NCBI GenBank assembly: GCA_007128075.1
Contig: SKYD01000141.1
Span: 1 to 7,643 of the forward strand
Reading direction: 5' to 3'
Length of the DNA: 7,643 bases
DNA from: Thiorhodovibrio sp.
GTDB lineage: Bacteria > Pseudomonadota > Gammaproteobacteria > Chromatiales > Chromatiaceae
Numbering within the stretch: position 1 is the stretch's first letter; each line of letters opens with the position of its first letter. A program made the translations under genes and the position numbers. Shown here in pieces: positions 1 through 5,827 of this stretch. Under the pieces are notes generated by a model. That model searched no databases. It was not told the DNA's origin and saw only the letters and a list, made by a program, of their open reading frames with translations.

Positions 1-21
1 AAAGCCAAAGCCAAAGCCAAA
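1..21 (+). repeat. AAAGCC tandem repeat encoding Lys-Ala repeats
   Basis: Three and a half copies of the hexamer AAAGCC sit at the left edge. They are in frame with the PBP1A reading frame and would encode alternating Lys-Ala, followed by Thr and then a proline-rich segment. The array is cut by the window edge, so its full length is unknown. Short in-frame hexamer arrays can change copy number by replication slippage without breaking the frame. Confidence 0.6.
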
Positions 22-2568
22 ACAGTGCCGCCGCCGAAAAAATCGGCGCCGCCACCTCCAGATCAGCGTCCTCAAGCCGAGGCTCCAGCTAGGTCGCGTC
101 GCTCACCGCTAGGTCGCTCGATTGCACACTGGTTTGCGCTGATGCTGGCATCGGCGTTGGCAGTTCCCTTCGATCTGGCATTGTTCGCGTTCTTTGCGGG
201 CGCACTGTTGATTTATGCCACCTTGCCCCAGTTGCCAGCCACCCATCAACTGACCACGGTGGTTTTTGAGGAGCCGCTGCGGGTTTATACCGCGCAAGGC
301 TCGCTGATGGCTGAATTTGGCGTGCAGCGGCGGCGTGCAGTGTCCTTTGCCGACCTACCACCACAACTGATTCAGGCATTTATTGCCACTGAAGACAGCC
401 GCTTTTTTGACCATGTTGGGGTCGATGTGGTGGGGATAGGGCGAGCGGCGGCGCACATTGCCCGCACTGGTGCGGTGACCCAGGGCGGCAGCACCATTAC
501 CATGCAGGTGGCACGCAATTTCTTTCTCACCCGCGAGCGCACCATCAACCGCAAAACCGCCGAGCTGTTGCTGGCGATGCAGATTGAGCGCCATCTCGAC
601 AAAGAACAAATTTTAGAACTCTATCTGAATAAAATTTTCTTCGGTCATCGCGCTTACGGTATCTCGGCAGCCGCTGAATTGTATTATCAAAAATCGCTTG
701 ATGAGCTAACGCTGGCTGAGATGGCGATGCTTGCCGGGATTCCTAAAGCACCCTCGGCCAATAATCCGCTGACCAATCCGCAACGCGCCCTAGAGCGGCG
801 CAATTATATTCTTGGACGCATGAATGATCTGGGCTTTATCACCAGCCAGCAGTACACCACCGCTGTCAACGCGCCCATCACTGCCACCGCCTACATCCCG
901 CCGATTGCGTTTCGGGCGGACTATGTTGCCGAGATGGTGCGTTTGGAAATGGTGGAACGCTATGGCGAGGAACGCGCCCATCGCATCGGTCTGCATATCA
1001 CGACCACCATCGATGAGAACACACAATTAGCGGCAGATCAGGCACTGCGCAACGGGCTGTTGGCTTATAACCGCCGCCATGGCTACCATGGTCCCGAGGC
1101 GCGGATTGAGGATGTCGGCTATCTCAAGCCACTGCAATTAGATCAGCGTCTTGCCGAACGCCCCACAGTGCCCGGTCTAGCGGTGGGCGTGGTCACAGCG
1201 GCGCAAGCCAACAGTGCCGAGGTCTATCTCGGGCGTGGTGTTTATGAAACGCTGACTTTGCCGCAAGTGGTGTGGGCGCGGGCTTATCGCAACGAAAACT
1301 GGCGTGGTCCAACACCGCGTCGCGTGACCGATGTGGTCACAGCCGGTGATGTGATTCGGTTGCGCCGCAACGACAACGACCGCTGGGAATTAGCCCAGGT
1401 GCCGCTGGTCGGCGGGGCATTGGTCGCCCTGTCGCCAGACGATGGTGCGATCCGCGCCCTCAGCGGTGGCTATGCCTTCAGTTGGAGCAAATTCAATCGC
1501 GCAGTTGCAACAGAACGCCAACCAGGCTCTAGCTTTAAGCCGTTTATTTATGCCGCCGCGCTGGATCGCGGCTGGACGGTCGCCAGCTTGGTGCGCGATC
1601 AGCCCTTTGAGCGTCCCACATCCCGTGGCGTTTGGCGACCACGCAATGCTGATGGGCGTTTTTTAGGACCAATCACCGTGCGTCAAGCACTGGTGCGCTC
1701 GCGCAATCTCGCCGTGGTTGATCTTCTTGATCGGCTGGGCATTGAGGCGACCCGTGAATACATCACCCGTTTTGGATTTTCGCTCGACTCGATGCCGCCC
1801 AATCTGCCGCTGGCACTTGGCTCAGGTGCCGCTTCACCCTTAGACATGGTGACTGGTTTTGCGGTGTTTGCAAATGGCGGCTATTGGGTCGAGCCATATT
1901 TTATCCAACGCATTGAGGATGTTGCTGGCAATGTGCTGTTTGATGCCATCCCGCCCCGCGCCTGTCGTGACTGTCAACGCCCAACGCCAGCCCAGAGCGG
2001 CGAGACGCGAGTCCTGCCGCTGGTCTCGCCCCATGCCCCAGAAGCACCGCAGGTGATTGATCCACGCATTGCCTATAGCATTGATTCAATTCTCAAGGAT
2101 GTCATCACCAGCGGCACTGGCACCCGCGCTAGGGTGCTCAACCGCCCGGATATTGCTGGCAAAACTGGCACCACCAACGATTCGCGGGATTCGTGGTTTG
2201 TGGGCTATCAGCCACAACTGGCTGCTGTTTCCTGGATGGGAATGGATGACAATCGCCCGCTGGGACGCAATGAATGGGGCGGGGTTGCCGCGTTGGGAAT
2301 TTGGGTGGATTTTATGCGCGAGGTGTTGCCGAATTTGCCCGTCATTGAGCAACCGCCACCTGAAGGCATGGTGGCAGTGCGGATCAATGCCAGCACTGGA
2401 GAGCGCACCACAGCAACGGGGGCTGGCACGCGGCTGGAGTACATTCCGACAGAATATGCCAGCCAACTTGCCGGCCCGATGCCAGTGGCAAGACCAGCCC
2501 CACCTGTGGCTGAAACCGTCACCCCACCACCACGCAGCACACCCCGTTTGATTGATGAGCTGTTTTGA
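1..2568 (+). CDS. mrcA: Penicillin-binding protein 1A, bifunctional transglycosylase/transpeptidase (5' end outside window)
   Basis: Inner-membrane class A PBP that polymerises lipid II into glycan strands and cross-links the stem peptides in the periplasm. Numbering from the GTG at 25: Lys/Pro-rich cytoplasmic tail 1-30; long hydrophobic stretch about 33-68 serving as membrane anchor; GT51 transglycosylase domain about 85-260 with EDSRFF (catalytic Glu123), GGSTITMQ and RKTAE (Glu180); an OB-like insertion about 325-455; transpeptidase domain about 460-765 with SSFK (nucleophile Ser502, Lys505), SRN (559-561) and KTGT (713-716); a Pro-rich C-terminal tail ending in LF. The OB-like insertion and the length (847+ residues) fit PBP1A rather than PBP1B or 1C. 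The GTG has no ribosome binding site, and the frame stays open through eight more codons to base 1, so the true start is probably upstream. A Cys-x-x-Cys pair (647, 650) lies in the periplasmic part. It converges on the antiporter gene. The family call is firm; the symbol (also ponA) follows E. coli usage. Confidence 0.95.
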   Translation, partial: KAKAKAKTVPPPKKSAPPPPDQRPQAEAPARSRRSPLGRSIAHWFALMLASALAVPFDLALFAFFAGALLIYATLPQLPATHQLTTVVFEEPLRVYTAQGSLMAEFGVQRRRAVSFADLPPQLIQAFIATEDSRFFDHVGVDVVGIGRAAAHIARTGAVTQGGSTITMQVARNFFLTRERTINRKTAELLLAMQIERHLDKEQILELYLNKIFFGHRAYGISAAAELYYQKSLDELTLAEMAMLAGIPKAPSANNPLTNPQRALERRNYILGRMNDLGFITSQQYTTAVNAPITATAYIPPIAFRADYVAEMVRLEMVERYGEERAHRIGLHITTTIDENTQLAADQALRNGLLAYNRRHGYHGPEARIEDVGYLKPLQLDQRLAERPTVPGLAVGVVTAAQANSAEVYLGRGVYETLTLPQVVWARAYRNENWRGPTPRRVTDVVTAGDVIRLRRNDNDRWELAQVPLVGGALVALSPDDGAIRALSGGYAFSWSKFNRAVATERQPGSSFKPFIYAAALDRGWTVASLVRDQPFERPTSRGVWRPRNADGRFLGPITVRQALVRSRNLAVVDLLDRLGIEATREYITRFGFSLDSMPPNLPLALGSGAASPLDMVTGFAVFANGGYWVEPYFIQRIEDVAGNVLFDAIPPRACRDCQRPTPAQSGETRVLPLVSPHAPEAPQVIDPRIAYSIDSILKDVITSGTGTRARVLNRPDIAGKTGTTNDSRDSWFVGYQPQLAAVSWMGMDDNRPLGRNEWGGVAALGIWVDFMREVLPNLPVIEQPPPEGMVAVRINASTGERTTATGAGTRLEYIPTEYASQLAGPMPVARPAPPVAETVTPPPRSTPRLIDELF

Positions 2569-2583
2569 TGGTGGCGGTGCCGG

Positions 2584-3840
2584 TCAACCTCTGTCAAGCC
2601 CGGCATCAGCGCGGGCACCCAATGCTCGGATTGCTGGGGCAAGGGTCAGGCCTTGCACCAAAATCGAGAACACGACGATGGCATAGGTCATGGTGACAAT
2701 CATCTGCCGTGGCTCGCTAGCGGGCAGTGATAACGCCAGGGCGATTGAGATGCCGCCGCGCAGTCCACCCCAGGTGAGCAAAAAAACTGTGGCTGGCGAA
2801 AATGACCGCCAGCGGTGCATCAACCCCAGTGGCAGCGAAATGCTCAGGGCACGGGCGATCAAGACCAGCGGAATCATCACCGCTGCGGCGAATAAATCCA
2901 CTGTATGCCAAATAATCACCAGCACTTCCAGCCCAATGAGTACAAACAGCACCGCATTGAGTGACTCATCCACCAGCTCCCAGAAGTTACCAAGGTGTTC
3001 ACGGGTGCTTGCTGACATCGCACCCTTGGTGCCTTGATTGCCGATCATCAGCCCCGCGATCACCACCGCAATGGGGGCGGAAAGATGAAAATGTTCTGCT
3101 AAGGCATAGCCGCCGCTGGCAACTGCCAGTGTGATTAACACCTCGACCTGATATTGATCCACGCGCCGCAGCATCAGTGTTGCCAACCAGCCAACCAGTA
3201 GACCAAATAACACCCCACCGAGGGCTTCTTGCAAAAATAGGGTGAGAATGGTCACTGCCCCTACCTGCGCCCCAGTGACCACGCCGAATAGCACCATAAA
3301 TACCACCACCGCAACGCCATCGTTAAACAACGATTCGCCGGCAATTTTGATCTCCAGACTTTTCGGTGCGCCGACTGTTTTAATCACCCCAAGCACCGCA
3401 ATCGGATCAGTTGGTGCAATCAGTGCGCCAAACAACAAGCAATAAATGAACGGCAGTTCAATCCCAAACAGCAACAACAGCCCGTAGCTACCAATCCCCA
3501 CCAACAGCATGGTTACAAACACGCCTGCGGTTGCCAGCAGACCAATCACCCATTTGTGCCGCGCCAGATCATGCAGATTGATATGCAACGCCCCAGCAAA
3601 CAGCAGAAAACTGAGCATACCGTGTAGCAAGGTTTCGTTAAAATCGATCCCCGCGATCATGGTTTGCGCCTGTATTCTCAGCGTCTCCCCAAAGGGAATT
3701 GGCAACAACAGCAGCAAAGACAGCCCCAAAGCAATCAGCATCAGACCAATGGCGGTCGGCAGCTTCAAAAATCGCTCATTGAGCCAGCTAAATACCGCTG
3801 ACAAGCTCACCAAAACTGCAAGAACATCAAAAAAGTGCAT
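2584..3840 (-). CDS. CPA1-family Na+/H+ antiporter (NhaP/YjcE-like)
   Basis: Integral inner-membrane cation/proton antiporter of 418 residues, expected to exchange Na+ (or K+) for H+ in pH and sodium homeostasis. The protein is hydrophobic almost throughout, with about a dozen predicted membrane segments. Family hallmarks are the APTDP segment (Thr144-Asp145-Pro146) and GESLFNDG, in which Asn173-Asp174 form the Asn-Asp pair typical of the electroneutral CPA1 branch (CPA2/NhaA types have Asp-Asp). RGGIS (Arg361 onward) matches the conserved basic residue in a late helix. The length suits a bare transport domain: there is no C-terminal TrkA/RCK or long cytoplasmic regulatory tail. The start is supported by AGGAG (complement of 3847-3851) six bases before the ATG. 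It is transcribed divergently from the NlpC/P60 gene and convergently with PBP1A, so it is probably a single-gene unit. Ion specificity cannot be read from the sequence. Confidence 0.92.
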   Translation of the reverse strand: MHFFDVLAVLVSLSAVFSWLNERFLKLPTAIGLMLIALGLSLLLLLPIPFGETLRIQAQTMIAGIDFNETLLHGMLSFLLFAGALHINLHDLARHKWVIGLLATAGVFVTMLLVGIGSYGLLLLFGIELPFIYCLLFGALIAPTDPIAVLGVIKTVGAPKSLEIKIAGESLFNDGVAVVVFMVLFGVVTGAQVGAVTILTLFLQEALGGVLFGLLVGWLATLMLRRVDQYQVEVLITLAVASGGYALAEHFHLSAPIAVVIAGLMIGNQGTKGAMSASTREHLGNFWELVDESLNAVLFVLIGLEVLVIIWHTVDLFAAAVMIPLVLIARALSISLPLGLMHRWRSFSPATVFLLTWGGLRGGISIALALSLPASEPRQMIVTMTYAIVVFSILVQGLTLAPAIRALGARADAGLDRG

Positions 3841-3952
3841 TAAGATCTCCTGGTTTGTGACCGCAATTGATACGGCAAGATTGCATCACAGTCGTCTAAG
3901 CTGTAAAGTAATCTTTTGTTGGTCATAGAAAGACTTGCGCTTGATAGCGCAT

Positions 3953-3967
3953 AAACCACAAGGGTTT
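3953..3967 (+). promoter_or_regulatory. Small hairpin over the ribosome binding site of the NlpC/P60 gene
   Basis: AAACC (3953-3957) and GGTTT (3963-3967) form a perfect 5-bp stem with a 5-base loop. The only Shine-Dalgarno-like element for the ATG at 3972 is AGGG at 3961-3964, which lies in the loop and right arm of this hairpin. It could lower translation initiation, but a 5-bp stem is weak and could arise by chance. Confidence 0.3.
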
Positions 3968-3971
3968 ACTC

Positions 3972-4484
3972 ATGCGAGTACTTGTTAATAAAAGATATTT
4001 TTTTGGAATATTCTGCGCCATGTTGTTCGTGCAAGGGTGCGCTGGCTATGGTAGGAACCAGCGCGAGGCGCGTTCTTTGACCACCGCCAATCATATCGAT
4101 CAGGCACGCAAAAAGGTGGTGATGGCCGCCTTGTCTCAGGTTGGAACCCCCTATGTTTTTGGTGGCGAGGTGCCAGGTGAGGCACTGGATTGCAGTGGGC
4201 TGACGCGCTATGCCCACAGCAAAATCGGGCTTGAAATTCCACGGGTCTCGGTTGATCAACGCCGGGCTGCCAAGCCTTTGGCTAACAAACCACCAGCACC
4301 AGGCGATCTGGTGTTTTTTCAGATTAACCCCCGCACCCATCATGTCGGCATTATGGTCGATGAACAGCGGTTTGTTCATGCCTCCACCTCGCAACGCGCC
4401 GTGCGGCTGGCACTGCTCGATAACCCATATTGGCAACAGCGACTTCTTGGCTCCGGAACTTTTCTTCACGACCAAATGCCATAA
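3972..4484 (+). CDS. NlpC/P60 family cell-wall endopeptidase lipoprotein
   Basis: Predicted outer-membrane lipoprotein of 170 residues that cleaves peptidoglycan stem peptides or cross-links as a cysteine peptidase. The N-terminus has a basic n-region (Arg2, Lys7, Arg8), a hydrophobic core (9-20) and a lipobox-like VQGC with lipidation at Cys23. The residue after it is Ala, not Asp, which favours outer-membrane sorting. The NlpC/P60 domain covers about 45-165 and carries the full triad: Cys74 in DCSG, His124 in HHVGI and His136 in VHAS. PGDLVFF (110-116) is the usual strand before the first catalytic His. The size is close to E. coli NlpC and MepS. Gln at position -2 of the lipobox is atypical. 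The weak AGGG ribosome binding site lies in a small hairpin. It stands alone between a divergent antiporter gene and a terminator-like hairpin. I do not assign it to NlpC or MepS because substrate specificity is not readable. Confidence 0.93.
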   Translation: MRVLVNKRYFFGIFCAMLFVQGCAGYGRNQREARSLTTANHIDQARKKVVMAALSQVGTPYVFGGEVPGEALDCSGLTRYAHSKIGLEIPRVSVDQRRAAKPLANKPPAPGDLVFFQINPRTHHVGIMVDEQRFVHASTSQRAVRLALLDNPYWQQRLLGSGTFLHDQMP

Positions 4485-4492
4485 TTGATGCG

Positions 4493-4517
4493 CAAAAAAA
4501 GGCAACACTCGCCTTTT
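4493..4517 (+). terminator. Probable intrinsic terminator after the NlpC/P60 gene
   Basis: AAAAGGC (4497-4503) and GCCTTTT (4511-4517) form a 7-bp stem with a 7-base loop, nine bases after the stop codon. The left arm extends an A-run and the right arm ends in four T. It is symmetric enough to work in either direction, but only three G-C pairs make it a weak terminator. Confidence 0.55.
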
Positions 4518-4543
4518 AAGCTGTAATCAGGCACAATGCCTCT

Positions 4544-4567
4544 CGATTCAGGTGTTCGCCTGAATCG
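4544..4567 (+). promoter_or_regulatory. Perfect 9-bp inverted repeat upstream of the HiPIP gene (operator or leader hairpin)
   Basis: CGATTCAGG (4544-4552) and CCTGAATCG (4559-4567) are exact reverse complements separated by six bases (TGTTCG). The palindrome ends 37 bases before the HiPIP start codon. No T-run follows, so it is not a classical terminator. A possible -10 element TATATC (4569-4574) lies immediately downstream. If that box is used, the palindrome covers roughly -37 to -14, the position of an operator for a dimeric regulator. If transcription starts further upstream, it would be a leader-RNA hairpin. The -35 match is poor (TTCAGG at 4547-4552, 16-base spacer). Confidence 0.45.
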
Positions 4568-4604
4568 TTATATCACTCTATCCTTCATTTAAGGAGCTAT
4601 CAGA

Positions 4605-4943
4605 ATGAATCAAAGCCGTCGTGATGCTGTTAAACTGATGCTTGGCGGACTTGCCGCTGTTCCAGTCATGAACTTGGTGGGCATGGCTGCTGCCTATGCT
4701 GATCTGCCGCATGTTGATCCTGCCACCGATCCAATGGCACAAACGCTGAAATATCACCATGATGGTGCCGAATCAGACCGTGCCACTGCGGGCAAGCCTG
4801 GCCTCCCTGCAGACGAGCAACACTGTGCCAACTGTCAGTTCATTCTCGCCGATTCCGGTGAATGGCGGCCATGCAGTCTGTTCCCCGGCAAGGCGGTGAA
4901 TGAGAATGGATGGTGTACTTCCTGGACCTTAAAGGCCGGCTAA
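4605..4943 (+). CDS. hip: High-potential iron-sulfur protein (HiPIP), Tat-exported
   Basis: Small periplasmic electron carrier with one [4Fe-4S] cluster cycling between the 3+ and 2+ states. In purple bacteria HiPIPs donate electrons to the photosynthetic reaction centre; in some chemotrophs they feed terminal oxidases. The precursor is 112 residues. A twin-arginine motif SRRDAVK (4-10) precedes a hydrophobic stretch, and an AYA signal-peptidase site suggests cleavage after Ala32, leaving about 80 residues. Export by Tat fits a cofactor loaded in the cytoplasm. The cluster ligands are Cys74, Cys77, Cys90 and Cys104, arranged CANC, WRPC and GWC as in the family, and Tyr50 lies where the conserved core Tyr is expected. 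The 13-residue step from Cys77 to Cys90 looks slightly short. AAGGAG (4591-4596) lies eight bases before the ATG. The gene is flanked by a palindrome upstream and a strong terminator downstream, so it is probably monocistronic. The symbol follows common usage for HiPIP genes. Confidence 0.95.
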   Translation: MNQSRRDAVKLMLGGLAAVPVMNLVGMAAAYADLPHVDPATDPMAQTLKYHHDGAESDRATAGKPGLPADEQHCANCQFILADSGEWRPCSLFPGKAVNENGWCTSWTLKAG

Positions 4944-4956
4944 GCGCGTCCGCGCT
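4943..4956 (+). repeat. GC-rich palindrome overlapping the HiPIP stop codon
   Basis: AGCGCG (4943-4948) and CGCGCT (4951-4956) are perfect complements around two bases, realistically a 5-bp stem with a 4-base loop. It starts on the last base of the TAA stop and precedes the main terminator by 12 bases. It may add 3'-end stability or help termination; it could also be incidental. Confidence 0.35.
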
Positions 4957-4968
4957 GTCAATATCTCT

Positions 4969-4997
4969 GCGGGGTCAATTTGACCCCGCGTCTTTTT
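4969..4997 (+). terminator. Strong rho-independent terminator after the HiPIP gene
   Basis: GCGGGGTCAA (4969-4978) and TTGACCCCGC (4980-4989) are perfect complements around one T, giving a realistic 9-bp GC-rich stem with a 3-base loop. It is followed by GTC and five T (4993-4997). This is a classical intrinsic terminator and separates the HiPIP transcript from the downstream genes. The arms are symmetric, but the T-run lies only on the + strand side. Confidence 0.85.
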
Positions 4998-5023
4998 GAT
5001 CTGCAAGTTTAATTTTTTATAAA
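4996..5023 (+). promoter_or_regulatory. Candidate sigma-70 promoter for the membrane protein-rlmE operon
   Basis: TTGATC (4996-5001, 4 of 6 matches to the -35 consensus) and TATAAA (5018-5023, 5 of 6 matches to the -10) are 16 bases apart. The -35 shares its first two T with the T-run of the upstream terminator. The predicted transcription start is near 5030, just inside the reading frame that opens with ATG at 5024, so use of this promoter would exclude that ATG. This is a match by eye to the E. coli consensus and is not proven. Confidence 0.5.
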
Positions 5024-5809
5024 ATGCCTGAAGCGGTTCACGCGATCCCCAGTCAGAATTTAGTGCTCATGCGTGCCGTCATCTGGGCGGTGGTGGGAAT
5101 GATCTACGCCCCGCTGTTTGTCGCGCTCCATCTGTTATTTGTTGAATTTGGCTTGGCTGCCTGGGCATATATCCCTGCCGCAGCCCTGGCAGGTGCTGCT
5201 GGGGCGGCGCTCTATGGTGCCCGCCAGGTGGCGATTGCCGCTGGTCTGGTCGGCATTGTCGTGGCACTAGGATCAATTTTAGTGTTTGGTCACGCCATCG
5301 CATTGTTGCCGTTGGTGTTGCTCGCCTTTGGTTTGGGGCTGGTGGTTGGGCTGACGGTGCGTTTTCCACGACTCTGTACCCAGCATGTTGCTGGCAAAAC
5401 CGCCACGGGGCTGCTCACCGGTGCGCTCTGCGCTGCCCTGCTGGCGGTGCTTGAATGGCTGGGACAGATCACCATCTTATTGAGCATCGCCACCGCATTT
5501 TTAGTCTCTGCCAATGGTGTGCTTTATGTGGCAACGGTGCGTCAAGGGGTGCGCTGGTTTGGCTGTCACGATCAACAAAGCTGCGCCCTCAAACAAGGGC
5601 TGGTCATCGGTCTGGTGGCGGCACTCACCGCCGCGAGCCTGTGGGTGGTGGCAGGTGCAATCAGCGGTGATGCCGACTCAGCGTTGACCCATACCCTGTT
5701 GCAGGTGCCCGAGGCAATTCCTCCGGCGCTGATGGCAGGAGCCATGGCGGGCGCGATTACTGGCAGTTTGCTTGAATTGTTTGGCTTCCGCTGGGTGCAT
5801 GATGTCTAG
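5024..5809 (+). CDS. Unrecognised polytopic inner-membrane protein, eight predicted membrane segments
   Basis: I do not recognise a family. The 261-residue product is Ala/Gly/Leu/Val-rich with hydrophobic segments at about 17-38, 45-64, 70-88, 92-111, 126-146, 150-171, 192-213 and 232-254. Charges follow the positive-inside rule with both ends cytoplasmic: basic loops at 65-69, 112-125 and 172-191, and acidic or neutral loops at 39-44, 147-149 and 214-231. The cytoplasmic loop 172-191 carries a Cys pair (Cys181, Cys187, spacing CHDQQSC). Segments 2 and 8 share an IP-x-A-rich pattern, hinting at an internal repeat. No ribosome binding site is visible before ATG 5024, and a good -10 box abuts it. 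In-frame alternatives are GTG 5063 and ATG 5069 (Met16), neither with a clear site; starting at Met16 would keep all segments. The stop is 18 bases before rlmE, so co-transcription with rlmE is likely. A transporter or membrane-assembly role would be a guess. Confidence 0.85.
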   Translation: MPEAVHAIPSQNLVLMRAVIWAVVGMIYAPLFVALHLLFVEFGLAAWAYIPAAALAGAAGAALYGARQVAIAAGLVGIVVALGSILVFGHAIALLPLVLLAFGLGLVVGLTVRFPRLCTQHVAGKTATGLLTGALCAALLAVLEWLGQITILLSIATAFLVSANGVLYVATVRQGVRWFGCHDQQSCALKQGLVIGLVAALTAASLWVVAGAISGDADSALTHTLLQVPEAIPPALMAGAMAGAITGSLLELFGFRWVHDV

Positions 5810-5827
5810 GCGAGGGCGCGTTCGCTG

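Noticed and set aside
1077..1091. CCATGG-CTA-CCATGG inverted repeat inside the PBP1A gene
   Set aside because: It lies in coding sequence (His-Gly-Tyr-His-Gly) and is explained by codon use, with no regulatory context.
2569..2605. TGCCGG/CCGGCA inverted repeat at the junction of the convergent PBP1A and antiporter genes as a bidirectional terminator
   Set aside because: Six base pairs across a 16-base loop with no T-run on either side, and partly inside the antiporter coding sequence. It is not convincing as a terminator.
2086..2642. Long minus-strand open frames (126 and 144 residues) opposite the PBP1A 3' end
   Set aside because: They lie antisense to the conserved transpeptidase domain and the convergent gene end, have compositions typical of shadow frames, and show no recognisable motif.
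3897..4526. Ten-base direct repeat TAAGCTGTAA on both sides of the NlpC/P60 gene (3897-3906 and 4517-4526) as a sign of insertion
   Set aside because: Repeats of ten bases are expected many times by chance in a window this size. There is no inverted repeat, transposase or composition shift to support mobility.
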